A stretch of DNA of 64,000 nucleotides from an uncultured Acidobacteriota bacterium (GCA_937864465.1 CALMJU010000099.1:40879-104878), one strand, 5' to 3'. Shown: positions 27,481-36,482, counted from the first letter of the stretch. The notes: generated by a model from the letters alone, not told the origin. Made by a program: numbers and translations.

Positions 27481-28869
27481 ATGTCGTTCATCCCGTGGAT
27501 CGTCGCCGCCGCAGTGGTCGTCTGCCTGTTCGCGCTCTGGGCGTTCAATTACCGCAAGGTCGGACCCAACCAGGTCCTCGTGATCTCGGGCCGCACGACC
27601 ACGGTGACGGAGCCGGACGGGCGCCAGCGGAAGGTGGGCTATCGCCTGCAGCTGGGCGGCGGCACGTTCGTGATGCCGTTCGTCGAGAGGCTCGACTCCT
27701 TCCCGGTCGAGGTCTTTTCCCTCTCGATCCACTGCCCCGAGGTCCTCTCGGCCCACGGGATCCTGATCTCGGCCGAGGCCCAGGGGCAGGTGAAGGCCGC
27801 GAGCGACGAGGCGCTCCTCCACCGGGCCGTCGAGAACTTCCTGTCGAAGGGGGCGAGCGGGATCGTGAGCGTCGCACAGGAGGTGCTCGAGGGGCACATG
27901 CGGGGGATCCTCGGCACGATGACGGTCGAGGACCTGTACGCGCAGCGAGAGGAGTTCGCGAGGCAGGTGCGGACGGCCGCGGCCGAGGACTTCGCGCGGC
28001 TCGGGCTCGACCTCGTCTCGTTCGCGCTGAAGGACATCTCCGACGCGCAGGGGTACATCGGCGCCCTCGGCGCGCGCCGGATCGCGGAGGTCAAGCGCGA
28101 CGCGGCGATCGCGCAGGCGGAGACCGAGCGCGACTCCGCGATCAAGGCCGCGATGGCCCGCAAGGAGGGGGACGTGGCCCGGCTGCGGGCGGAGGCCGAG
28201 CTCGCCGAGGCGACTCGCGACTTCGAGATGCAGCGCGCCGATTTCCAGGCCGACGTGAACGCGAAGCGCGCCCGCGCGGACGTGGCCTACGACCTCGAGC
28301 GCTCGAAGCTCGACCTGAGCCTGAAGAAGCAGGAGTACGAGGTCCGCCTGACGGAGAAGCACCTGGCCGCGAAGGTGGAGGAGGGCGAGGCCCTGCGGCG
28401 CGAGAAGGAGCTCGAGGCGAACGTCCGGAAGCCGGCCGAGGCGATGCAGTACCAGGCCCGCCTCGAGGCCGAGGCCGACGCCTACCGGAAGGAGCTCGAG
28501 GCGAAGGGGAAGGCCGCGGGGATTCGCACGATCGGAAGCGCGGAGGCCGAGTCGGCGCTCTCGCGGGGCAAGGCCGAGGCCGAGGCGATGCGCGCGAAGG
28601 CGTCGGCCTGGAAGGACTACTCGGAGGCCGCGCTCGCCGAGATGGCGATCAAGGCGCTCCCCGATCTCGCGCGGGCCGTCTCCGAGCCGCTCTCGAAGGT
28701 CGAGAAGATCGTGATGGTCGGCGACGCCAGCGGGGCGCCGAAGATCACGGGGCAGGTCGCCTCCGTGCTCGCGCAGCTCCCCACGGTGGTGGAGAACCTG
28801 ACGGGGGTCGATCTGAAGGAGATCCTGACCCGCGGGGCGAAGAAGGAAGAGCCGAAGGCCGGGCGGTAG
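27481..28869 (+). CDS. flotillin-family SPFH-domain membrane protein
   Basis: A 462-residue flotillin. One N-terminal membrane helix (about 5-22) is followed by the SPFH domain (GPNQVLVISGR ... AQREEFARQVRTAAAEDFARLGLDLVSFALKDI) and a long Ala/Glu/Lys/Arg coiled coil (about residues 200-400) with the EA-repeat typical of flotillins, then a short C-terminal region (LPTVVENLTGVDLKEIL). Flotillins scaffold membrane microdomains and influence fluidity and secretion. ATG 27481 has GGAGGA upstream and gives the normal membrane-start. It heads a three-gene set with the aminotransferase fusion (12-nt gap) and the zinc-ribbon protein (31-nt gap). Confidence 0.93.
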   Translation: MSFIPWIVAAAVVVCLFALWAFNYRKVGPNQVLVISGRTTTVTEPDGRQRKVGYRLQLGGGTFVMPFVERLDSFPVEVFSLSIHCPEVLSAHGILISAEAQGQVKAASDEALLHRAVENFLSKGASGIVSVAQEVLEGHMRGILGTMTVEDLYAQREEFARQVRTAAAEDFARLGLDLVSFALKDISDAQGYIGALGARRIAEVKRDAAIAQAETERDSAIKAAMARKEGDVARLRAEAELAEATRDFEMQRADFQADVNAKRARADVAYDLERSKLDLSLKKQEYEVRLTEKHLAAKVEEGEALRREKELEANVRKPAEAMQYQARLEAEADAYRKELEAKGKAAGIRTIGSAEAESALSRGKAEAEAMRAKASAWKDYSEAALAEMAIKALPDLARAVSEPLSKVEKIVMVGDASGAPKITGQVASVLAQLPTVVENLTGVDLKEILTRGAKKEEPKAGR

Positions 28870-28881
28870 GGGGGCGCGTCG

Positions 28882-31206
28882 ATGCTCTCGGATCGGGTCA
28901 ACCGGATCGCCCTGTCTCCCACGCTCCGCATCGCGGCGAAGGCGGGCCAGATGCGGGCGCAGGGGATCGACGTCGTGGACTTCTCGGTCGGCGAGCCGGA
29001 CTTCCCGACCCCGGAGCCGGTCAAGCGCGCCGGCAAGGCGGCCATCGACGCGAACTTCACGAAGTACACCGCCAACGACGGGATCGCGGAGCTGAAGGCC
29101 GCGATCTGCGACAAGCTGAGGAACGAGAACGGCCTCGCGTACTCGCCCGACGAGATCGTGGTCGCTCCCGGCGCCAAGACCTGTCTGTTCCACCTTGCGA
29201 TGGCGCTCTTCGGGCCGGGCGACGACGTGCTGATCCCGTCTCCCTACTGGGTCAGCTACCCGGACCAGGTGTCGCTCGCGGGCGCCAACGCCGTCTTCCT
29301 GCCGACGAGGGAGGAGGACGGGTTCCGGCTGCGGGCGAGGGCGCTCGAGGCGGCGATCACTCCGAACACGAAGGGGCTGATCCTCAACTACCCGTGCAAC
29401 CCGACCGGGGCCGCCTACTCGAGGGAGGACCTCGAGGCGATCGCCGACGTGTGCGCCCGCGAGGACCTGTGGGTGCTCTCGGACGAGATCTACGAGCGGC
29501 TGCTGTACGACGGCGCCCGCTTCGTCTCGATCGCGTCGCTCGGGGAGAAGATCAAGAAGCGGGCGATCGTCGTGAACGGGTTTTCGAAGGCGTTCTCCAT
29601 GACCGGCTGGCGGCTCGGATACGCGGCGGGCCCGCGCGAGGTCATCCAGGCCTGCGCCAAGATCCAGTCGCACAACACGTCGAACGCGACCTCCTTCGTG
29701 CAGAAGGCGGGAATCGCGGCGCTCTCGTCCTGCGGGATGGAAGTCGAGCGGATGAAGCAGGAGTTCGAGCGGCGCCGGAACGCGATCGTGTACCGCCTCC
29801 GCTCGATGCCGGGCGTGTCGTGCCCGGAGCCGAAGGGGGCGTTCTACGCGTTCCCGAACGTGTCCCGCTATCTCGGCAGGGAGTTCGGCGGCGCCTCGAT
29901 GCGGAACACTTACGGCCTCGCCTACTACCTCCTGAAGGAAGCGCACGTCGCGGTGATCCCGGGGCAGGCGTTCGGCTCCGACGAGCACATCCGCTTCTCG
30001 TTCGCGCTCTCGATGGACCGCCTGGAGGAGGGGATGCGCCGGGTCGAGAAGGCCCTGGCGCGCCTGGAGGAGCCGAGGCGGCTGCGGCCGAGGGCCCTCA
30101 ACAACGTCGTCACGAAGGTGAAGAAGCCGGTCGAGGTGCACTCGGTCGCGATCGTGGGCGCACGGAACGCGGCCCTCGCCGAGGCCGAGGCCCACCTGTC
30201 CCCGGACGGGTACTTCGAGTGGAACGCGGCGATCGGCGGGATCGTCGTGCAGCTCCGCACGAACTCGCCGCACCTCGCCGACTTCTACCAGGAGAACTTC
30301 TGGCCGGCCTCCCTGGACCGGGACCTCGAGCCCCACGCCGTCGTCTACGCGGTGAAGGACGTTCCCGGCCGCGAGCCGCAGGCGCTCCTGAGCCTCGACA
30401 CGGCCACCGGCTTCCTCCTGAACAGCGCGTTCTACGGGCAGCTGCGCTCGCTCGCGCTGTCGCTCTCGGCCGACGGGGCCGCGCGGACGTCGGGCACCCT
30501 CCTGGCCCACGCCGCCGCTCTCGAGACCGATCGGGGAGGCGTGCTCGTGTGGGGCGAGCCCGGCTCGTCGCGCACGGCGATCCTGGCGGCGGCCCTGGGT
30601 CTTCCGGGCGTCCGGCTCGTGGGCAGCGAGGACGTCTTCGTGCGGCCGTCTCCCGACGGCCCGGCGGTCGAGCTCCCCGAGCGGAAGCTCTACCTCAAGG
30701 CGAAGTGGATCCGCCGCCTGCCCGAGATCGAGAAGCTCCTGGACCGGACGAAACTCGAGAACTTCGTCGTCGAGCGCGAGCAGTGCCACGCGGATCACCC
30801 CGACGGGGAGTGCCCGCTCGACCGCGGAGCGGCGGTGTGCGTCGCCGCGTCGACGGAGGGCCGCGTGCTGGTCGACCCGTCCTGGCTCGGCGGCGGGAAG
30901 CGGTCCGCCCGGCGCGCGCCGCTCAAGGCGTGCGTCTTCCTCGCGAAGGACGCCGTGCTCCCCGCCTCGCAGCGGCTGGCCCCGCGCGACGCGGCGAGGA
31001 GGCTCGCCGAGGGGAACCTGCCTGGGAGCCGGGGGCCCTCCGCGCCGTTCCTCAATCCGCACCTCGTGGGCGCGGATACGGCCCGCGGCGAGGCGATGCT
31101 CGTCCAGTACGAGAGGCTGTTCGCGGTGGCGCCCTGCCACGCCGTGAATTCCGGGGTCGGCTCCGCGGAGACGGTGGCGAAGAGGATCCTGGATCTCGTG
31201 GAGTAG
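28882..31206 (+). CDS. aspartate aminotransferase-like enzyme fused to an HprK-like domain
   Basis: A 774-residue fusion. Residues 1 to about 395 form a complete class I aminotransferase (VGEPDFPTPEPV substrate segment, NYPCNPTGAAYS, PLP-lysine in VNGFSKAFSMTGWRLGY, late RFSFALS arginine). From about 410 a second domain of about 360 residues resembles HPr-kinase/PEPCK-like P-loop folds: GVLVWGEPGSSRTAIL replaces a normal Walker A (GxxGxGKT), a conserved-looking segment with clustered Cys/His follows (EREQCHADHPDGECPLDRG), and the end AVNSGVGSAETVAKRILDL is HprK-like. The degenerate P-loop suggests a binding or pseudokinase role. The first domain is certain, the second tentative. Confidence 0.8.
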   Translation: MLSDRVNRIALSPTLRIAAKAGQMRAQGIDVVDFSVGEPDFPTPEPVKRAGKAAIDANFTKYTANDGIAELKAAICDKLRNENGLAYSPDEIVVAPGAKTCLFHLAMALFGPGDDVLIPSPYWVSYPDQVSLAGANAVFLPTREEDGFRLRARALEAAITPNTKGLILNYPCNPTGAAYSREDLEAIADVCAREDLWVLSDEIYERLLYDGARFVSIASLGEKIKKRAIVVNGFSKAFSMTGWRLGYAAGPREVIQACAKIQSHNTSNATSFVQKAGIAALSSCGMEVERMKQEFERRRNAIVYRLRSMPGVSCPEPKGAFYAFPNVSRYLGREFGGASMRNTYGLAYYLLKEAHVAVIPGQAFGSDEHIRFSFALSMDRLEEGMRRVEKALARLEEPRRLRPRALNNVVTKVKKPVEVHSVAIVGARNAALAEAEAHLSPDGYFEWNAAIGGIVVQLRTNSPHLADFYQENFWPASLDRDLEPHAVVYAVKDVPGREPQALLSLDTATGFLLNSAFYGQLRSLALSLSADGAARTSGTLLAHAAALETDRGGVLVWGEPGSSRTAILAAALGLPGVRLVGSEDVFVRPSPDGPAVELPERKLYLKAKWIRRLPEIEKLLDRTKLENFVVEREQCHADHPDGECPLDRGAAVCVAASTEGRVLVDPSWLGGGKRSARRAPLKACVFLAKDAVLPASQRLAPRDAARRLAEGNLPGSRGPSAPFLNPHLVGADTARGEAMLVQYERLFAVAPCHAVNSGVGSAETVAKRILDLVE

Positions 31207-31237
31207 GCGGCCGCCGGCCGGGGAGGCGCGGCGCACG

Positions 31238-32968
31238 ATGGCGGATCGAGCGGAGAGCGCGCCCGGCGGCCTCGAGATCCTGTCCCCGTGCCCGCACTGC
31301 GGCGGCGCGAACACCTGGCGCCTGCTGCAGACGCTCCTCCGGTGCTCGTACTGCGACTCGGCGCTCTGGTGGCCGCGGAGGGCGGACCGGTCCGGTCTCC
31401 TCGTCGCGGAGGATGCGATCGAGGGGCCGGAAGGCCTCCTGGACGTCCTCGCGACGCTCGACGCGATGCGGGAGAGGGCGCGGATCGCGGGGCTCCGCTC
31501 TCCCGGGCCCGACGACGACCTCGCGCTCCGCCCCGATGCGCAGGACGACCCGACGCTTCCCCCCCTGCACGAGATCAAGGCGCAGCGCCGCCACCTGTTC
31601 GCTCTCCACGAGCACCGCTCCCTCCTCGTGCCGTACCTCCTGACCGCGAGCACGCTCGTCTTCCACGCGCTCGGGAGATCGAGGGAGGCGGGGAGGAAGG
31701 AGCACCGGAGCCTCTTCTTCACGGCCGAGGAGATCGTCCCCGCCTACCCCGAGCCGTGGGACTTCCGCGACCGCGGCCTCTGGGTCGCCCGCCAGCGATT
31801 CCGCCCGCTGGACGACGCGGCGCTTTCGCGCGGCCCGATGCGGATGCGGGAGACCGGATCCGATCCCGACGAGGCCCTGCGGCCGTGGCGGAACCGCAGG
31901 CAGGTCCTCGAGCCGGACATGGACCCGATCCACTTCCTGGCCGAGGCGTTCGAGTCGGATCGCTTCTGGGTCTTCCGGCCGTTCCACCTAGTCCGCGCGA
32001 CGAGCCCCCTCGAGGCGGAATGGCTCCTCCTCGACGGCCAGTTCGCGACGGTAGCCGGCCGCCCCGACCCGGAGGAGGTCCGGCGGATCCTCGCAGGATC
32101 GTGGGAGACGCTCCCCGCCTCGGAAGCCCGGGCCGCGGCTCCGCTCGCGATCCCGTTCCGCTGCCCCGAGTGCGGGCAGGACGTCCCGCTCGACGAGGCG
32201 GGTACTTGGCAGCTCTGCCGCGGCTGCGGGCGGGTCCTCGAGCCCGGCCGCCTCGGTCTCGAGGTCGTGCCGCAGCGCACGATCGACCGCCGCCAGATTC
32301 CCTGGTGGCCGCGTCCCGCCCCTTCGGCGACCGCGTGGCTTCCGTTCTGGAGGTTCCGCGGGCGGTTCCGTCTCGGCGGGGAGTCCTTCGACGATCTCTC
32401 CGCCCTCTCTCGTGCCCTGGTCCCGGCCGCCGGCGCGGTGCCCGTGACGTTTCCCCCCTCGTGCGGCGCGTGGCTCCTGCCCGCCTTCGACGTCCTCACC
32501 GCCCAGGGCCACGACGCCTGGGCGTTCGAGATCGCCGCGGAGCTGACCGCCCTGCGGCCGGAGCCGCAGGACGCCCGGCTCGGGCTCGACCAGCCGGTCG
32601 GGCCGAAGGACACCGTGCTTCCCCCTGCGCACCGCGCCGGCGCGTTCGCCCGCTCGATGCCCCGCCTGGTCCTCACGCTCCTGCCGCCCGCGATCCAGGC
32701 GCGCCTCAACCCCGTCGCCCTCCGCAAGCTCGACGGGGCCCGGTTCGAGACCACGGGCGTCGATCTCGTCTTCGTGCCCGCTCCCGTCGTCGAGGGACGC
32801 GAGAGTCGCGTCCTCGGCCCGCGCCGCTCGGTTCTCTGGGAGCGCCTGCGCGACCGCTCGTGGCCGCCCGACGCCTGCCGGACGGTCCGTCGGTGGCTGC
32901 AGAAGGCGAAGGGCGAGGAGGCCTCGAGGAAGGCGCCCCTGGGCGTGCCGAGGCTCCGGACGGACTGA
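31238..32968 (+). CDS. double zinc-ribbon protein of unknown function
   Basis: A 576-residue protein I do not recognise. It has two zinc ribbons: CPHCGG...CSYCDS at about residues 18-45 and CPECGQ...CRGCGR at about 309-333. Between and after them are Trp/Arg/Pro-rich segments (DRFWVFRPFHLVRA, WWPRPAPSATAWLPFWRFRGR) and no transmembrane helix, so it is probably cytoplasmic and membrane-associated at most. Its place as third gene of the flotillin set suggests a role at flotillin platforms. The spaced pair of ribbons resembles RNA-polymerase- or ribosome-binding adaptors only in a general way. Confidence 0.7.
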   Translation: MADRAESAPGGLEILSPCPHCGGANTWRLLQTLLRCSYCDSALWWPRRADRSGLLVAEDAIEGPEGLLDVLATLDAMRERARIAGLRSPGPDDDLALRPDAQDDPTLPPLHEIKAQRRHLFALHEHRSLLVPYLLTASTLVFHALGRSREAGRKEHRSLFFTAEEIVPAYPEPWDFRDRGLWVARQRFRPLDDAALSRGPMRMRETGSDPDEALRPWRNRRQVLEPDMDPIHFLAEAFESDRFWVFRPFHLVRATSPLEAEWLLLDGQFATVAGRPDPEEVRRILAGSWETLPASEARAAAPLAIPFRCPECGQDVPLDEAGTWQLCRGCGRVLEPGRLGLEVVPQRTIDRRQIPWWPRPAPSATAWLPFWRFRGRFRLGGESFDDLSALSRALVPAAGAVPVTFPPSCGAWLLPAFDVLTAQGHDAWAFEIAAELTALRPEPQDARLGLDQPVGPKDTVLPPAHRAGAFARSMPRLVLTLLPPAIQARLNPVALRKLDGARFETTGVDLVFVPAPVVEGRESRVLGPRRSVLWERLRDRSWPPDACRTVRRWLQKAKGEEASRKAPLGVPRLRTD

Positions 32969-33014
32969 CCCCCGAAGGAATCGATCCGTCTCGCTCCCCG
33001 CTCGTTCCAAGGTC

Positions 33015-33044
33015 TTGACATTCTCAAGTTAACAATGTTTAACT
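33015..33044 (+). promoter_or_regulatory. AT-rich promoter with palindromic operator
   Basis: A perfect TTGACA (33015-33020), a 17-bp spacer and TTTAAC (33038-33043). An inverted repeat AGTTAA-N6-TTAACT (33027-33032 and 33039-33044) covers the -10 region. This stretch is strikingly AT-rich in an otherwise GC-rich window and precedes a putative DNA-binding protein gene, as expected for an autorepressed promoter. Confidence 0.6.
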
Positions 33045-33067
33045 AGGTTATCCGAAGGAGCTCGCCG

Positions 33068-33445
33068 ATGGGACGACGGGGGAGAAGGCCGGGACCGGCG
33101 CCGAAGGCGCCCGAGGACCGGCGCGGCCTCCTCGTCGGGGTCAAGGTCTCCGCCCGGGAGCTGTCGGCATTTCAGGCCGCCGCCGGGGCGGTCCCGGTCG
33201 CCACCTGGATGCGGAGCCGCGCCCTCGAGGCTCTCGAGGCGCGAACCTCGCGGGAGCGGCTCGACGCGTACGTCGCGCAGGCACGGGCGCTCTCGGATCG
33301 CGCGGCGGCCACCCTCGCAGAGATCGACCGGAGGATCGGAGAGCGGATCACGGTCGTGGAGCGGCTCTTGCGCACGGCGGGGGCCGCGGAGGCAGGGAGA
33401 CGATCCGGCAAGGCGCCGGTGGACGGGACGAAACGGAGGACGTGA
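33068..33445 (+). CDS. putative ribbon-helix-helix/MobC-like DNA-binding protein
   Basis: A 125-residue basic protein. After a GRRGRRPGPAPK leader, the segment LLVGVKVSARELSAFQAAAG ... VATWMRSRALEALEA (about 22-57) has the beta-strand/helix/helix pattern of ribbon-helix-helix repressors and of MobC-type relaxosome proteins. A coiled coil follows (about 65-100), probably for oligomerisation. The start is ATG 33068 with AAGGAG 7 nt upstream. The palindromic promoter before it suggests autoregulation. A plasmid-mobilisation relative or an antitoxin-type repressor are both possible; no relaxase lies nearby. Confidence 0.6.
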   Translation: MGRRGRRPGPAPKAPEDRRGLLVGVKVSARELSAFQAAAGAVPVATWMRSRALEALEARTSRERLDAYVAQARALSDRAAATLAEIDRRIGERITVVERLLRTAGAAEAGRRSGKAPVDGTKRRT

Positions 33446-33639
33446 TGTCCGAAACGCTGACGACCCCGTGGAGGCTCGATGCCCTCTTCAAGAGGGCGGA
33501 GAAGTCCCGGGAGGAGGCCGAGCGCTGGTTCCGCTTCCAGAAGCGCTTCGACGCCTCGCGGAGGACGGAGCGCGATCTCGTCTCGAATCGCGTCGAGGCG
33601 TCGCCTCCGCCCTGGAGGGACGGCCGCTTCGAGCCCTGA
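33445..33639 (+). CDS. small hypothetical protein coupled to the RHH-like gene
   Basis: A 64-residue protein (MSETLTTPWRLDALFKRAEK...) rich in Arg, Glu and Phe/Trp, with no signal peptide or known motif. The ATG shares one base with the TGA of the upstream gene (TGATG) and has GGAGG 5 nt before that, so translation is almost certainly coupled. A helical middle (about residues 11-45) is charged and amphipathic. It may be the partner of the RHH-like protein; toxin, effector and structural roles are all open. Confidence 0.55.
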   Translation: MSETLTTPWRLDALFKRAEKSREEAERWFRFQKRFDASRRTERDLVSNRVEASPPPWRDGRFEP

Positions 33640-33658
33640 GGGGGGGCGCGGGAGCGCC

Positions 33659-33745
33659 TGGTGCCGAAGCCCGGACTCGAACCGGGACGGGCTAGGCCCA
33701 CTAGATCCTGAATCTAGCGCGTCTACCAAATTCCGCCACTTCGGC
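33659..33745 (-). tRNA. tRNA-Leu (anticodon CAG)
   Basis: An 87-nt class II tRNA including an encoded CCA end. The acceptor stem is GCCGAAG/CTTCGGC, the anticodon loop TTCAGGA gives CAG, a long variable arm follows, and the T-arm carries GGTTCGAGTCC. It decodes CUG, the main Leu codon expected in such GC-rich DNA. Confidence 0.97.
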
Positions 33746-33760
33746 CCGCGGTGCGGCGAT

Positions 33761-33790
33761 AAACTAGCAACCGGGCGCCGCCGGTGTCAA
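33761..33790 (-). promoter_or_regulatory. tRNA-Leu promoter
   Basis: On the minus strand: a perfect TTGACA (33785-33790), an 18-bp spacer and TAGTTT (33761-33766), about 15 nt before the mature tRNA 5' end. Confidence 0.55.
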
Positions 33791-33831
33791 GGACGGCGCG
33801 GCGCCGAGGTCGCGAGGCGTCGGAAGGAAGC

Positions 33832-36054
33832 ATGAAACGCACTCCGGAATCGATGCCCGACGACCGAGCCGGCGCCGAGGGGGCGATCCTCGATCACGTG
33901 CGGCGCGCCGGATACGAGCCGCTTTCGCTCCGGGACCTTTTGGACGGGATGCGGGTCCCGCGGAGTTCGAAGCCGCTCTACCGCCGCGCGGCGCGAGCCC
34001 TCCTCGAGAGCGGCCGGATCGTCCGCCTCCCGGGGGGGAGCCTGGGCGCGGGCGAATCGCGGCTCGCTCGCGGGCGGATCCGCGTGCACCCGCGTGGGTT
34101 CGGGTTCGTCCGCCCCGAGGAGCCCGGGCCCGACGTCTTCGTTCCTCCGAGGCGGCTCGCAGGGGCGAGGCACGGGGACTCCGTCGAGGTGCGGATCACC
34201 GCGACCGACCGGGACGGGAGGCTCGAAGGGGAGGTCGTCGCCGTCGCCGAGCGGCGCGGCCGGCAGGTGCTCGGGGTCTTCCGGAGCCGCGACCGCGGCG
34301 GGGTCGTGCAGCCGTTCGACCCGGACGCGCCAGGCCCGATCGAGGTCCCCGGCGCGTTCCGGATGGGGGCGGCGGAAGGGGACGCGGTCGAGGTCCTGGT
34401 CCTGCGCCCGGGCGGGCGCGACGAGCCCCCCGAGGGGAAGGTCGTGAACGTTCTGGGCCGCCTCGGGCGAGCCGGAGTGGACACGGCGGTCGTGATCCGG
34501 CGCCACGAGCTCAGGACCCGCTTCGAAGACGACGCGAGCGAGCAGGCGAGGCGCCTTCCCGGGGCGGTTCCGGCCGCGGAGGCCGCGGTCCGGGAGCGGT
34601 TCGACGACCCGAGGCCGGTGACGATCGACGGCGAGACGGCTCGGGACTTCGACGACGCGATCGCCGTGTCCGAGATCCCTGGAGGATTCCGGCTCTTCGT
34701 CCACATCGCGGACGTCGCCCACTTCGTCGAGATCGGCTCCCCTCTCGACCGCGAGGCGCGCGCGCGGGGCACGAGCGTCTACTTCCCCGACCGTGTCCTC
34801 CCGATGTTCCCCGAGAGGCTTTCCAACGATCTGTGCTCGCTGCGGCCGCACGAGCCGCGGCTGGTCCAGTCGGCGATCCTGGACTTCGACCGGAGCGGCG
34901 AGCCGCGCGCGGTCCGGTTCGCCGACGGCGTGATCCGCTCCGCCGCCCGCCTGACCTACCGGCAGGTCGCGTCGGCGATCGAGGGGATCCCGGCGGAGCC
35001 TCCGGTCCCCCGGAAGATCCTCTCGATGCTCCGGACGGCCGACCGGCTCCGCGAGATGCTCGAGCGGCGCCGCTTCGCCCGGGGGAGCGTCGACTTCGAC
35101 CTCCCCGAGCCGAGGATCCTCCTCGACGTCGAGGGGGTCATGACGGGGATCGCCGTCGAGCCGCGGAACCGCGCCCACCGGATGATCGAGGAGTTCATGC
35201 TCGCGGCCAACGAAGCCGTGGCGGGCCACCTGGAGAGGGCCGGAGCGCCTTGCCTGTACCGGGTCCACGAGCAGCCGGATCCCGCGAAGGTGGAGGCGCT
35301 CGCGGAGTTCGCCTCCGCGCTCGGCTACCGGCTCGGCGCCGATCCCGAGAGGGTCCGGCCGGAGGACGTTCGCCGCCTCGTGGACGCGGCCGAGGGGCGT
35401 CCCGAGCACGCGGTCCTGAGCCAGGTGGCGCTCCGCTCGCTCAAGCAGGCGCGGTACAGCGCGGAGAACGCGGGCCACTTCGGCCTAGCCGCGCCGGTCT
35501 ACGCGCACTTCACCTCGCCGATCCGCCGCTACCCCGACCTCGCGCTCCACCGGCTGCTCCGCGCCCATCGGAGGGGCGACCGGCGCGCGGTCGCGCGGGC
35601 CGGCGAGGGTCTCGAGGACCTCGCCGCCGCGTGCTCGAAGCTCGAGCGCGAGGCCGAGGCGGCGGAGCGCGAGCTGCTCGAGTGGAAGAAGATCTCGTTC
35701 ATGAAGGGGCGCGAGGGAGACGCCTTCGACGGGATTGTGACCGGCGTCGCCCGCTTCGGGCTCTTCGTGCAGCTCCGCGAGACCCTCGCCGAGGGGCTCG
35801 TGCGGGTCGAGAGGCTCGGGGCGGATCGGTTCGAGCTCCTCGATCGCCGCATGGAGCTCCGGGCGGAGCGGACCGGGCGCGCGATCCGCCTGGGCGACGC
35901 CGTTCGCGTCGTCGTGGACCGCGTGGACCCGGTGCTGCGGCGGCTCGACCTCTCCCTCGACCCGTCCTGGGCTCCCACGCCCTCGGGCAGAAGGGAGAGG
36001 ACGCCTGCGCGCGCCGCGCGCCGGAGGGGAGGCTCGCGGGGGAGCCGGCGTTGA
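33832..36054 (+). CDS. rnr: ribonuclease R (RNB-family 3'-5' exoribonuclease)
   Basis: A 740-residue RNase II/R family exonuclease. A winged-helix N-terminus (about 15-60) precedes two cold-shock-like domains (GRIRVHPRGFGFVRPEE at about 80-97), the RNB catalytic domain with its Asp cluster (TIDGETARDFDDAIAVS, about 264-280), the QVALRSLKQARYSAENAGHFG strand and a C-terminal S1 domain (FDGIVTGVARFGLFVQL). It degrades structured RNA. The tail is Arg/Gly-rich. ATG 33832 has GGAAGGA upstream. The stop overlaps the archease start (TTGA). Confidence 0.95.
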   Translation: MKRTPESMPDDRAGAEGAILDHVRRAGYEPLSLRDLLDGMRVPRSSKPLYRRAARALLESGRIVRLPGGSLGAGESRLARGRIRVHPRGFGFVRPEEPGPDVFVPPRRLAGARHGDSVEVRITATDRDGRLEGEVVAVAERRGRQVLGVFRSRDRGGVVQPFDPDAPGPIEVPGAFRMGAAEGDAVEVLVLRPGGRDEPPEGKVVNVLGRLGRAGVDTAVVIRRHELRTRFEDDASEQARRLPGAVPAAEAAVRERFDDPRPVTIDGETARDFDDAIAVSEIPGGFRLFVHIADVAHFVEIGSPLDREARARGTSVYFPDRVLPMFPERLSNDLCSLRPHEPRLVQSAILDFDRSGEPRAVRFADGVIRSAARLTYRQVASAIEGIPAEPPVPRKILSMLRTADRLREMLERRRFARGSVDFDLPEPRILLDVEGVMTGIAVEPRNRAHRMIEEFMLAANEAVAGHLERAGAPCLYRVHEQPDPAKVEALAEFASALGYRLGADPERVRPEDVRRLVDAAEGRPEHAVLSQVALRSLKQARYSAENAGHFGLAAPVYAHFTSPIRRYPDLALHRLLRAHRRGDRRAVARAGEGLEDLAAACSKLEREAEAAERELLEWKKISFMKGREGDAFDGIVTGVARFGLFVQLRETLAEGLVRVERLGADRFELLDRRMELRAERTGRAIRLGDAVRVVVDRVDPVLRRLDLSLDPSWAPTPSGRRERTPARAARRRGGSRGSRR

Positions 36055-36482
36055 GCCCGGAGGCCCCCTGGTACCGCCTCCTCGACCACGCCGGCGACGT
36101 CGCGCTCCTCGTTCGCGCCCCCACCCTGGCCGCCCTGTACTCGGCGGCGACGCGGGCGTTGTTCGACGTCATCCTCGACGTCGGGACGGTGGAGGCGCGG
36201 CATCGCGTGGAGGTCCGGATCGAGGACGCCGCCGACGCGGAGGACCTCCTGGTCCGGTACCTCTCCGAGCTGCTCTACCTCCACGAAGCGCAGGGATGGC
36301 TCTTCCGCGAGGCGCAGGTCCTGGAGTCGGAGCCCTTGCGCCTCGTGGCCGAGGTCGGCGGGGAGAGGTTCGATCCGGGGCGGCACGCGATCGCGAGGCA
36401 GGTCAAGGCGGTGACGTACCACGATCTGCGGGTCTCCGAGGACGCCGACGGGTTCACGGCGCGGCTCGTGCTGGACCTGTGA
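36051..36482 (+). CDS. archease (RtcB activating chaperone)
   Basis: A 143-residue archease. The family's acidic/His metal-site pattern is visible: YRLLDHAGDVALLVRA at the N-terminus, LLVRYLSELLYLHEA in the middle and IARQVKAVTYHDLRV near the end. Archease enables multiple-turnover guanylylation of the RNA ligase RtcB, which is encoded 14 kb downstream (50751-52199). The start TTG 36051 overlaps the rnr stop by 4 nt with a GGGGAG stretch upstream. Linking archease to RNase R points to RNA repair or processing. Confidence 0.9.
   Translation: MSPEAPWYRLLDHAGDVALLVRAPTLAALYSAATRALFDVILDVGTVEARHRVEVRIEDAADAEDLLVRYLSELLYLHEAQGWLFREAQVLESEPLRLVAEVGGERFDPGRHAIARQVKAVTYHDLRVSEDADGFTARLVLDL

Noticed and set aside
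33340..33745. Integrated element using the tRNA-Leu as attachment site
   Set aside because: No integrase and no repeated copy of the tRNA 3' end was seen nearby; the RHH locus alone is not enough.
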